From positions 1,240,001 to 1,304,000 of the forward strand of contig NZ_CP028475.1 of NCBI RefSeq assembly GCF_003047105.1: a stretch of 64,000 nucleotides of DNA. Direction: 5' to 3'. Of the stretch, positions 27,262 to 36,298 are shown piece after piece (positions within the stretch are counted from its first letter, which is position 1; the number at the start of each line of letters is the position of its first letter). The notes under the pieces were generated by a model. It had not been told where the DNA came from and made no database searches. It worked only from the letters and a program-made list of their open reading frames with translations. The position numbers and the translations under genes are program-made. This stretch comes from Celeribacter baekdonensis. Its GTDB lineage: Bacteria; Pseudomonadota; Alphaproteobacteria; Rhodobacterales; Rhodobacteraceae.

Positions 27262-28242
27262 TTATCCCCGACCCATTTTGCGGGTGATGGCATCCAGAGC
27301 CACGGCGATCACAACGATCGCGCCCGTGACCACCTGTTGCAGGTAGACATCGACATCCCCCAGAACGATCACATTGCCAAGGACCGCAATGATCGCCGCC
27401 CCCAAAAGCGCACCCCAGATCGTGCCAATGCCGCCCGTGGTGGCGATCCCACCGATCACCGGCGCGGCAATCGACGGTAAAAGCCACGACTGGCCCATCG
27501 ACGCCTGTGCCGACACCAGACGGAAGCACAACAGCATCCCGGCCAGCCCCGCCAAAGACCCCGCCACAGCATAGGCGGTGATGCGCACGCGTTGCTCGTG
27601 AATGCCAATGATTTTGGCGGCTTCGCGGCTATTGCCAACCGCATACAGACGTCGGCCATAGACTGTTTTTGTGGTCAGAAATAAAATGACGGCAAACGCG
27701 CCGATCATAATGTAAACGGGCACAGGAATGCCCATCAACGACCCGCCGCCCAGCACGGTCACCTCTTTTGGCAATCCGACAATGGTGCGGCCCTTGGTGA
27801 TCCAGAGGTTCAGCCCGGAATAGACGCTGAGCATACCGATGGTCACCACGAGTGAGTTGAGGTTGAACATGGTGATGATCGTGCCATTCACCGCCCCCGC
27901 AATGGCCCCGACAGCCAGTCCCGCCGCGATGGCCAGAGAGGGATCAAGCTGTGCGTCCACCAGCAACTTTGTGCAGACGATCCCGGAAAGGCCGGCAATC
28001 GCACCGATGGACACATCAATATCCCCGAGCAAAAGCAACATCCCCTGCGCAATGGCCACAATCCCGATAAAGGCGAGATCGCGGGAAATGATCGTCATGT
28101 TGTAGCTGGATAAAAACTCCGGCGCGACAATGGCCGCGACCACACAGATCACCACGAATGCGATCAGAACGCCCACGATCTGTCCGCCCCCTTGGAGATT
28201 CAGACCGCGCCTCTGTTTCATGTTTACGAGCCCGTCAGACAT
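27262..28242 (-). CDS. ABC transporter permease (RbsC/LsrC type, CUT2)
   Basis: 326 residues from ATG 28242, overlapping the ATPase stop by 8 bases. The family pattern is clear: LAFIGIVAIAQGMLLLLGDIDVSIGAIAGLSG, then a run of 8-10 membrane helices and the C-terminal TGGIGTIWGALLGAAIIAVLGN. It forms a homodimeric channel with the double ATPase. RbsC and LsrC/D group together in this family, so the ligand could be a pentose, a polyol or AI-2. Confidence 0.88.
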   Translation of the reverse strand: MSDGLVNMKQRRGLNLQGGGQIVGVLIAFVVICVVAAIVAPEFLSSYNMTIISRDLAFIGIVAIAQGMLLLLGDIDVSIGAIAGLSGIVCTKLLVDAQLDPSLAIAAGLAVGAIAGAVNGTIITMFNLNSLVVTIGMLSVYSGLNLWITKGRTIVGLPKEVTVLGGGSLMGIPVPVYIMIGAFAVILFLTTKTVYGRRLYAVGNSREAAKIIGIHEQRVRITAYAVAGSLAGLAGMLLCFRLVSAQASMGQSWLLPSIAAPVIGGIATTGGIGTIWGALLGAAIIAVLGNVIVLGDVDVYLQQVVTGAIVVIAVALDAITRKMGRG

Positions 28243-29731
28243 GAGCTTTCTCCTTGGTTGTGGCAGGCGCATGAATGGCGTCGCCCGTATTGATAATCGA
28301 GGACAACAAGCGCTCCTCGCTCAAATCCTCGGCTGCAATTTCCGCGTTGATCCGGCCGTCATAGAGGCTCAGCACACGGTTGCTGCATTTCAGAAGTTCT
28401 TCGATTTCCGATGAGATCAGGACCACGGCGATCTGTTGGTCCTCGGCCACGCGTTGCATAAGACGGTAAATTTCGTCCTTGGCATTGACGTCGATGCCGC
28501 GTGTTGGTTCGTCGAAAATCATCACCCTTGGGTTCGCCATCAACCCGCGACCGATCAGCACCTTTTGTTGGTTGCCTCCGCTCAGGTTCATGATTTTTGT
28601 CTCAGATGAGGCGGTCTTGACCCGGTAATCCTCAATGATCTGCGACGTGGCCGCAGCCTCGCGCGCGTTGGACACGACGCCGAGCCGAGCAACATCGCGC
28701 AACAGCCCCGCGCCCACATTCTGGCGCACCGACATATGTGGGAAAATTCCATGGGCTTTGCGTTCTTCAGACAGGTACATCACACCTTTGGCAATCGCCC
28801 GTCCGGGCGTCCCAAAGACCCAAGGTTCGTCATCGAACCAGGCCTGCCCCGCCGAGGGCTTGCGCATTCCAAATAGGGTTTGCAACACCTCTGAGCGCCC
28901 AGCCCCGACGAGCCCGGCAAATCCGAGGATTTCGCCAGCATGCAGATCAAAGGAAATATCCGTGAACTCGGGACCACAAAGTCCCTCGACCCGAAACAGC
29001 CGCGTCCCACGCGCGGTGCGCGGACGATACAGCGTGCTCAGATCCATGTCCTTGCCGGTCATTTTGCTGACAATCCAAGCCTCAGAGACGTCTTCGCCAT
29101 CCGAATTCCCGACCACACATCCATTGCGCAACACCGACACGACGGAATGCAGGCGCATCACCTCGTCCAGTCGATGGGTGATAAAAACAATGGCTGTGCC
29201 GCGCGCCTGCAAATCCTCAACGATTGCGAAGAGCCGTTCGATTTCCGTCGCGGTCAGAGACGCGGTGGGTTCATCAAGGATCAAAATATCAGACCGTCGG
29301 CTGGCCAACGCGCGCGCAATTTGCAAAAGCTGTTTTTCCGCAACCGAGATGTCGCGCACCATATCCCCCGGCGCGCAGGTCATTTTCAGATCGTCGAGAA
29401 AAGGCTGAGCCGCCGCATCAAGGGCTTTGCGCCGGTAAATCGTACCGTTTTTCAACGGCAAGAACATGTTCTCCGCAACGGTCATATGCTCAAACAGGTT
29501 CAGCTCCTGCGGCACATATCCAATGGCGGGCGGGGTCTCGCCCTCAAAATGCAGATCGCCCTCATCAGGTCGGTAAATCCCGGTCAAAACTTTGACCAGC
29601 GTGCTTTTCCCCGCCCCGTTTTCGCCAACGATGCAATGGACCTCTCCGCGCTCGAACCGAAGGTCCACCGCGTCCAAAGCAACAACTCCGGGAAAGCGCT
29701 TGGTGATCCCGCGGGCTTCTAAAAGACTCAT
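28235..29731 (-). CDS. ABC transporter ATP-binding protein, two NBDs (RbsA/LsrA type)
   Basis: 498 residues from ATG 29731. The first nucleotide-binding domain has a canonical Walker A (GENGAGKSTLVKVLTG) and Walker B (DILILDEPTASL). The second has the family-typical degenerate Walker A (GLVGAGRSEVLQ) with signature LSGGNQQKVLIGRGL and VMIFDEPTRGIDV. This tandem layout defines CUT2 importers. It lies between the binding protein gene (upstream, separated by a hairpin) and the permease gene (overlapping). Confidence 0.92.
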   Translation of the reverse strand: MSLLEARGITKRFPGVVALDAVDLRFERGEVHCIVGENGAGKSTLVKVLTGIYRPDEGDLHFEGETPPAIGYVPQELNLFEHMTVAENMFLPLKNGTIYRRKALDAAAQPFLDDLKMTCAPGDMVRDISVAEKQLLQIARALASRRSDILILDEPTASLTATEIERLFAIVEDLQARGTAIVFITHRLDEVMRLHSVVSVLRNGCVVGNSDGEDVSEAWIVSKMTGKDMDLSTLYRPRTARGTRLFRVEGLCGPEFTDISFDLHAGEILGFAGLVGAGRSEVLQTLFGMRKPSAGQAWFDDEPWVFGTPGRAIAKGVMYLSEERKAHGIFPHMSVRQNVGAGLLRDVARLGVVSNAREAAATSQIIEDYRVKTASSETKIMNLSGGNQQKVLIGRGLMANPRVMIFDEPTRGIDVNAKDEIYRLMQRVAEDQQIAVVLISSEIEELLKCSNRVLSLYDGRINAEIAAEDLSEERLLSSIINTGDAIHAPATTKEKAHV

Positions 29732-29755
29732 GTCGGTCCTCCTTGTGACTGATGG

Positions 29756-29781
29756 CCGGGGCACCCAATCGCATGCCCCGG
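29756..29781 (-). terminator. Intercistronic hairpin after the CUT2 binding-protein gene
   Basis: CCGGGGCA (29756-29763) and TGCCCCGG (29774-29781) form an 8-bp G/C stem in the 77-base gap between the binding protein and ATPase genes. No T tract follows on the coding strand, so it more likely limits read-through or protects the binding-protein mRNA than acts as a full terminator. Confidence 0.65.
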
Positions 29782-29808
29782 TTTGCGTTCGTGTCTCAGG
29801 GAAGCGCT

Positions 29809-30777
29809 CTAAAAGCCGTCGATGTTTCCGTCTGCGACCATGTCCGGGGTCATGTAGCCGATGCCCGTGTCGATCCAGGACGGCGTTTCCACACCCATGT
29901 TCTGAAGCATCAGGGCAATGGTGGACCATTCACCGATCATCCGTGGCCGCGTTGCAATCGACAGATCAAGCACACCATCACGCATCAGTTCCTGAAGCTG
30001 TGGCACATCGTCGATCCCGACGAACTGCACGTCACCGACCCGCCCAGCTTCGCGCAGCGCCAAGCCAACGCCCACCGGGCCCGCAGCATCCACAACGGCA
30101 ATGGCATCCAGATCGCCATTGGCGGACAGCATCCGCGCGGCTTCGGTTTGGGCCTTTTGCACATCATCATAGTCGAAGCCTTCATCAACGATCTCGACAT
30201 CCGGGTATTGTGCGAACAGGTCCTTGAGCGCGTCATAGCGGTCGGCATGGGCGGAATTGGTCGGCACGCCGTGCAGGATCGCGATCTTACCCTTGTTGTC
30301 GATCCGCTTCAGAAGCTCTTCCCCCAAAATCCGGCCCTGATCGTAGAAATCATTGGAGATATAGGTGAATTGCGACCCCTGCGGTGCGGTGGAGACGAAA
30401 AGCACCACCGGAATGCCGCGATCCCGTGCCTCATTGAGGATCGGCATGCTGGCGTTAACGTCGATGGCATCAATCGCGATACCGTCGGGTTTTGTCGCAA
30501 TCGCACGTTCCAAAAGCGTGTTTTGCTCAACCAGATCGGCCTGTGCCGGGGCCTGATAGTCGATGGTGATCTTTGTCCCAAGCTGCGCGCTCAACTGCTC
30601 TGCGGAATCCGCGGCCGCATCATGCACAATATCGAACCAAGCCTGTGCCAAAATCGGGATCATGACAAAACGGTATTCGTCCTTGATCTCCGGGCGCGCC
30701 TCCTGCGCTGACACACTTGTCGCCCCTAAGGCAACAGCACATGCAGCGGCCAAAAGGCCTCGGGTAAATTTGTTCAT
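29809..30777 (-). CDS. Periplasmic sugar-binding protein (RbsB/LsrB type)
   Basis: 322 residues from ATG 30777. The signal peptide (MNKFTRGLLAAACAVALGATSVSAQ) is followed by a two-lobed periplasmic-binding-protein fold: RFVMIPILAQAWFDIVHDAA, KPDGIAIDAIDVNASMP, GIPVVLFVSTAP, LDAIAVVDAAGPVGVGLALREAG. It delivers its ligand to the CUT2 transporter encoded downstream. The promoter region upstream carries TTATTTAT and GTCAAG elements shared with the divergent operator at 22312-22355. Confidence 0.88.
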   Translation of the reverse strand: MNKFTRGLLAAACAVALGATSVSAQEARPEIKDEYRFVMIPILAQAWFDIVHDAAADSAEQLSAQLGTKITIDYQAPAQADLVEQNTLLERAIATKPDGIAIDAIDVNASMPILNEARDRGIPVVLFVSTAPQGSQFTYISNDFYDQGRILGEELLKRIDNKGKIAILHGVPTNSAHADRYDALKDLFAQYPDVEIVDEGFDYDDVQKAQTEAARMLSANGDLDAIAVVDAAGPVGVGLALREAGRVGDVQFVGIDDVPQLQELMRDGVLDLSIATRPRMIGEWSTIALMLQNMGVETPSWIDTGIGYMTPDMVADGNIDGF

Positions 30778-31132
30778 AGTTTCCTCCCATTTGTGAACAC
30801 GCTTGCTTCCGCGTTCTTCCGTTTCAGCCTTTCTCCTCCAGAAAAGCCGCCGACACACCCGTCCAACTTTCATAGTCGACCTTGGGTTCGTTATTTATTT
30901 CACAAATGTTATTTATATTACCCCACCTGTCAAGCACCATTCTTCACCGCGATGAGACAGCGGCGCCACCCGCAGAAAGCGGGAACTCATTTGAGGGTAA
31001 AGCTGCGCGCAGGTTCCCGCCCCATCGGGTCGATATCGGGTCGATCGTCCGCGCCCAAAGAGGTGAGCGTCAGAGAGGGCGTGCCGGGCAACAACACGTT
31101 ATGCGCCTGAGAGGATTTATCCTCTCTGCCAT
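30778..31132. other. Intergenic region upstream of the CUT2 operon
   Basis: 355 bases. The left third holds the predicted promoter/operator (30890-30934). Near the right end a perfect dyad, GAGAGGAT-TT-ATCCTCTC (31109-31126), sits just after the SbcC-like stop and may form a stem-loop at that mRNA's 3' end, although no T tract follows. No convincing gene. Confidence 0.6.
30890..30934 (-). promoter_or_regulatory. Predicted promoter/operator of the CUT2 operon
   Basis: Two direct copies of GTTATTTAT lie at 30890-30898 and 30908-30916, with TGTCAAG at 30928-30934. On the coding (minus) strand the latter reads CTTGACA, a good -35 box, with TAACAT about 16 bases on as a possible -10 box inside the repeats. 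These words also make up the palindrome at 22312-22355, suggesting shared control. Inference, not tested. Confidence 0.5.
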
Positions 31133-34100
31133 TCAGCGCGGCATGTTGACCACAGTCACCCCTTTGATGCACGCGCGTGCCAATTCGACCAAATGGGCGT
31201 GATGGGTAAAGAGGATGGCCTGCCCGTTCGCCCCGATCTCGGCGCAAAGTTGCAAGGCCGCCCGTGCGCGTGTGTCATCAAAGGTTTCCATGATGTCATC
31301 CAGGATCATCGGCAGTGGACCCGGCTCGCGGGCAAAGCTGCGATATCCCGCGAGACGCAGAGCAAAATACAACTGCCCCATCGTGCCCGTTGACATCTGG
31401 TCCACAGGCACCGTGCTGCCGTCCGGTTTCAGACCAACAAGCTTTTCACCCTCGGCCTGGCTCCACACGTCAACGCCTGTCCAAGCGGGGGTGGTCATGC
31501 TCACAAAAGCCGTTTCGACATCGCGCAACATACCGCTGCGCCGCTCTGCCGCCAGACGGCGCAGCGCCCCGCGTGCCGCAAGCACCCCGAGCCGCGCCAC
31601 CGCCGCCTGCCGTGCCCCGGTGCGAAGCTCCTCCATCAGTGTCGCCTGTTCGGTGGCAAGATCGCTGTGGTCAGTGGCCGCAAAGGCCTCGCGATACAGC
31701 CGCTCCGCCTCGCGTTGCCCGTCACGAGCCGCATCGCGGGTCTCCTGCGCATCTTTCAACGCCTGTTCCAACTCGCCCGCGCGTGTGGCGTCCGGCATCC
31801 GGGCCAGTTCTTCGGCAAAGAAATCGGGGGCAACGCCCGCCCGCGCCGTTTGCCGATCACGCTCCGCCGTTGCCTTTTCGGCGCGCAGACGATCCCGTTC
31901 AACCAGCTTGGTGATCCGGTCGCGCGGCCCAAGGCCTTGGCCCGCCTGCCCTTCGAAACAGGTGTCGAGATCGCCGTTTGCAGTCCGCAGCCCGGCCTCG
32001 GCATCGCGCTTAGATTTGTCCGCTGCGTCCCGTCGCTCCAAAGCCTCGGCGCGTTTTTCATCCGCTCGCGCGGCCCGCATCACGCGCGCACGGGCGCGGT
32101 CGATGACGTGAACCGGATCGACATCCGCCTCATCCGTCAGATCATCCATACTGCGCGCCAAACGCTTCGCACCCTCAGTCAGGGCATCAATCGCCTGTTG
32201 CAAAGCCTCGATCCGAACAGAGAGCTTTTGATGCTCACCATAAAGCTGCTGCACGCGGCGCAGATGCGGCAAGGCGGCGCGCAGCCCTTCAAGCGAACGA
32301 TCCGGCAGCAGCAAAGCCGCAGTCAAACGGGCGAGCTCTCCCTGAGCCTCTTCGCTCAGCCTATGGCCCTGCTCAGATTTCATGACCAGTTCTGCAAGGG
32401 CATCCTCGCCCTCCTGCCATTTGACCCAAGCCCTGCGATCACTGTCCTCCAAGGTCAATACACGGTGCACCTGAGCCGGAAGATCGCCCCGTGCCGGATC
32501 AAGCCCAACGGGCCGGGCCGCCTCGACCAAAGCCTCACGGGCCGCCTTCTGATGGGTCAAAAAGGTCTGCAACGCGTTGTTGGCATTGATAAGTTCAGCG
32601 ACCGCACCGGCCGCTACGATCAAGGCCTGATGGCGCGCAACAAAGGCCGAAGGGGGCGCGTCTGCATCCAATCCCAGGGCCATCGCCGATTTTGAACAGC
32701 GCTCCGACAGGCGCTCATGTTGCGCACTCACCTCATCAAGTCGCGTTTGCGCCCTGTCATATCGTGTCTCAGCAATCCGCACCTGAGTTTGCGCCGCCCC
32801 TCGTCTTTGCCGCGCCTCAGCGCCGGTCAGGTAATGCGCACGGGTGCCATCATCCGCGTACATCGCCGCCTCGAATTGATCCGCGGTCTCAGGGCTCAGA
32901 TCAGTCCGATGTTGCTGCCAAACGCTGTCGCGCAACCGCCGGGTCTGTTCAGTCATCGCGATGTCAACCGCGTCCGGGGCGGCCTCCTGCGCGGCAAGCT
33001 CGGCCCGCGCTTCGGCCAGCTCTGCCGCGCGCACCTCAAGATCCTTGCGCGATGACGCAAGATCGGCCTTTAGCTCCGCCCACTCTCGGGCGACCTCGTC
33101 CAAAGCTTCACGCGGCGGAAGGCCTGCCTCGATCAAGTCCCGCCAAGACCCCGACAGATCCGCCGTGGCCTTGGTCAGACGGGCCATCGCTTGGGCTTGC
33201 TCTGCCTCCAACGCCGACCCATCCGCCACTGCCTTCCAAAGATCAAAAGCGTCGCGCAGCGCCGTCAGGTCTTGCGGTTCGGCGGGGGCCTCCCCCTGTT
33301 GCGCGCGCGCGGCGGCAACGGCCTCTTGCGCCGCATCCGCGCAGAGACAGGCGCTCACGCTGTCTTGCACGGCACGCGTGAGATCCTCCAGCGCGCTGGC
33401 CTCCAAGGCCACGGTCGAGGCGCGCGCATCAGGCACCTGTAAATGCCTCAAAACATCGTCGATTTGACCCTGTATTTTCTTCCGATCCTCGAGGCGCCGG
33501 ACAAGGTCGGCCCGTGCCGTGCTGGCCCGATCCATCAGCGGCGCACCGTCGATGGTCAACTGATCAAGCCGCTGCAATTCTGCCGCCAAGGGCTGGGCCA
33601 GCGTGTCGAGCGGGTTGTCTGTGATGATTTGATCTTGTTTGGCGATCTGCTCTACCGCCTCCGCGATCCGGGCCGTTTGAGCGGCGATTTTTTCGACAAG
33701 GCCCGCCACATGTTCCGCCGTGCCGGGCGGAAGATCGGGACCATCGGGGAACGCGCCCAAAGCCTCGGTCAACGGCCCGATCACCGCGGTGCGATCACAC
33801 CAAAGCTCAGCGGCGTTTGAGGCGGCTTGTCTTTGATGGGTCTGCCGGAGCGCCGCGTCGGCTTGCTCAAACGCGGCACCCGCCCGGTCGCAATCATGGC
33901 TCAGACCGCGCTCGCGTTCGATCGTCAGGCGATCCGCACGCAAAGCGCGCCCGATCTCTTTCAAACGATCGCTGCCTGTTTTCAACACGGTCGCCCGACC
34001 GCGTTTCTTGTGAAATGCATCGGCCCGCTCCGCCAGAGCGTCCAGCGTCTGCGCCATGCCCGTCAGCCCGGAAAGCCCCGCGTGCAGAAGTTGGCCAAGG

Positions 34101-34539
34101 TCGCCCTGTGCCCCTGCAATCCGCTCACCACCTTCGCGCAACCCCTTTTCGTTGAGCGAAAACCGTTCCTCATAGGTGTCTCGGGTCAGACCGTGCAACG
34201 CACTCGATAGGATCGCCTCGTTTATCGGGCGATCCTGCGCGTCCAACAACGATTGCGTCCGCTTGCTGTTGCGGCGCACAACCATCGGCCCGTGTCCGGG
34301 CAGCTCAAGCTCTGCCCCACCAAAAGATCACTTCGCTCAAACCGAAAGGCATAGGGATGTGCACCGCTTTTGAACCCAAAGAGCAATTCCAAAAAACCGT
34401 TGAAAGTCGTGGACTTGCCCGCCTCGTTCGGACCAAAGATCACGGTCACATCGGGGGCGCCATCGGCGGGCTTTGGAAAGGTGAGATTTGCGTCCTTGAA
34501 ACGGCCGTAACGGATCAGATCTAAGCGGTTCAGCCTCAT
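31133..34539 (-). pseudogene. SbcC/YhaN-like coiled-coil AAA ATPase, frameshifted near N terminus
   Basis: Start ATG 34539. The first ~75 residues (MRLNRLDLIRYGRFKDANLTF, Walker A IFGPNEAGKSTTFNGFLELLFG) are in one frame. At the C run 34315-34318 (RSDLLVG) one base is missing, and the protein continues as ELELPGHGPMVVRRNSKRTQ in the next frame for ~1050 residues. With one base restored the product is 1135 residues: N-terminal ATPase half, long Ala/Glu/Arg-rich coiled coils, and C-terminal signature and Walker B (MSTGTMGQLYFALRLAG, PMILDDIMETFDD). It would partner the phosphoesterase whose stop overlaps its start. Probable role: DNA end processing. The frameshift may be a sequencing error. Confidence 0.82.
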
Positions 34540-35714
34540 TTGAGCCCCCCCGCATGCAAACTCAGCGAGACTTCGGCAATCGCATCTGCCAAAAGCGCGT
34601 CGAGTTCCCCCTCGTCCAACGCATCCATTATGTCGGACGGCAAAGCGAGCCTCAGGTCTTCGAGCTGTTGCAGCGCCGCCTGTCGAAAGCCGTCTTCGCG
34701 CAATTCGTCCTGCATGAGGCGGACCAGATCGTCAGCCACAGCGCCGGGGTTGAGCGGCGGCGGCGTGGATTTGACCTTGTCGAGGAATACGCCGTCGATG
34801 CCCTCCAATATCTCTTGCGCCAGTTCGGTCACCAAGGTCGTGTCATACCGATCTGAGGTGACGCGCAAACGCACCGCCCTATCGCGCCCCGGCTGTTGCA
34901 CGGACATCAATGCCTCGCGCAGGCGACGCAAGACCTCTTGTTGATCAGAACAAGCACTCAGATCCAGCGCGCAGTCGCAAAATCCAAGATGGCCAATGGC
35001 GCGGCGCTCAAACTCCGGCACCCCCTCGCCCAAAGTCACAAGGGTCACGGTGCCGCCGCTACGTTCGCCAAAGTGGCGCGGCTGCGGAATGCCCGGCATG
35101 ACCGCCAAAACCGGACCATCACGCCGCTCAAACGGCGCATGAATATGCCCAAGGCACCAAAGATCAAACCCATGCGCCATCAAATCCCGTTCGGCGCAGG
35201 GCGCATAGGGATCATGCCCCGGCGCGCCGTCCAGCGAGCTGTGCATCAACCCCACATTGCGCTTACCCGGCACCGGACGGGGATACTCCGGCAGGAAACT
35301 CTTGGCCACATGGGCCGCATCGAAGGAGAGCCCGTGGAATGCGATGCCGTCGATTTCAACCGTCGGAGCGGCCTTGTGCAAAAGATGGATGTCCGGCCCC
35401 AAATCCCCCTGCGCCCGGTAATCAAGCAGCGCATCATGATTGCCCCGGATCAGCACCGTCGGCACGCCCGCCTCCGCGGCGCGCGCAAGCTGGGTGATCA
35501 GAAAGGCGCGGGTTTTCAGGTCCGGGTAGCCATTGTCAAAAATGTCGCCCGCCAGAACCAAGGCCTCCACCTGTTCCAATATCGCCAGATCGACGATCTC
35601 GGCAAAGCTGTCGCGACTGGCCTGTTTCAACCGATCTCCAAGGTCAGGGTTGCGCAGCGCCACGGATCGGATCGGTGACCCAAGGTGAATATCAGCTGAA
35701 ACGAGAAGGCGCAT
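34536..35714 (-). CDS. SbcD/YhaO-like metallophosphoesterase (DNA exonuclease subunit)
   Basis: 392 residues from ATG 35714. Metal-binding motifs of calcineurin-like phosphoesterases are in order: MRLLVSADIHLGSP (D-x-H), LVLAGDIFDNGYPD (G-D), VLIRGNHDALLD (G-N-H-D), and GLMHSSLDG with HIHAPFE later. Its stop overlaps the start of the SbcC-like ATPase gene (ATGA), the usual arrangement of Mre11-Rad50-type pairs. Likely a Mn-dependent nuclease in DNA repair, cytoplasmic. Confidence 0.88.
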   Translation of the reverse strand: MRLLVSADIHLGSPIRSVALRNPDLGDRLKQASRDSFAEIVDLAILEQVEALVLAGDIFDNGYPDLKTRAFLITQLARAAEAGVPTVLIRGNHDALLDYRAQGDLGPDIHLLHKAAPTVEIDGIAFHGLSFDAAHVAKSFLPEYPRPVPGKRNVGLMHSSLDGAPGHDPYAPCAERDLMAHGFDLWCLGHIHAPFERRDGPVLAVMPGIPQPRHFGERSGGTVTLVTLGEGVPEFERRAIGHLGFCDCALDLSACSDQQEVLRRLREALMSVQQPGRDRAVRLRVTSDRYDTTLVTELAQEILEGIDGVFLDKVKSTPPPLNPGAVADDLVRLMQDELREDGFRQAALQQLEDLRLALPSDIMDALDEGELDALLADAIAEVSLSLHAGGLK

Positions 35715-35902
35715 TATATGTGATCCCTTACCTGCACGGCCTGAACACGTTCTCCGACGTCGTCCGTGTTGTTCGACACCGACTTCGTCCTCTCCGACCA
35801 TGTTGAAATGACCGCCATGATTGACCCCATCGTTCGGCCCTTCAAAAACTCTTTGCAACACATTGAGATTGAGATCAATTTATCCTCAACCATATGCCCT
35901 AT

Positions 35903-36127
35903 TGCAGAAATTCGAAATGCCTTACGAAAAATCAATCAAAAATATTATTAAACCATTATTTTTCAAAGTGTTATTTTTGAATCTTAAAGAAAGATCACAC
36001 CAGAAAAACCGGCAATGAAACCATCGTGGAGTCCATAAAAATTTGTCGAGAGAAAATCAATCTATGTCGTATAAAGTGCATGCGCTTTGAGCCGATAAGG
36101 GTCCCACCCAAAATACATGTGCGCGGA
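35903..36127 (-). mobile_element. Decayed left end plus tniB tail of a related Tn7-like element
   Basis: From TGCAGAAATTCGAAAT at 35903 the sequence tracks the left end of the intact transposon at 39676 (TGTAGAAATTCGAAAT), including CTTACGA and AAATC. Homology stops sharply at this TG. Further in, a decayed hairpin near 36003-36030 matches the tniB terminator. Bases 36062-36127 match the last ~20 codons of tniB: the minus strand reads NPYRLKAH with one deleted base, against NPYRIKAH in the intact gene. Divergence from the intact copy is considerable, so this is an older, separate insertion, not a recent duplication. Confidence 0.78.
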
Positions 36128-36298
36128 CTGATGCACCCGTTGTCTGACGTTAGACCGTCAAAGGCCCAAGCCTCTCAGGTCATTGGCATCGCCCAAAAAC
36201 ATCCACCAGTCTGCAGTTTCAGCTTGAGCGGCCCGGCGTCATCAGGCCCGTCCTCTCCTACCTCGCAGGTAGTGTCGAAGTTTGCCGAATGCCCGCGT

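Noticed and set aside
30980..31126. C-terminal fragment of a minus-strand gene (reads HNVLLPGTPSLTLTSLGADD)
   Set aside because: Codon pattern is plausible but it is short, has no start or recognisable family, and overlaps the 3' end of the SbcC-like gene's region; not supportable.
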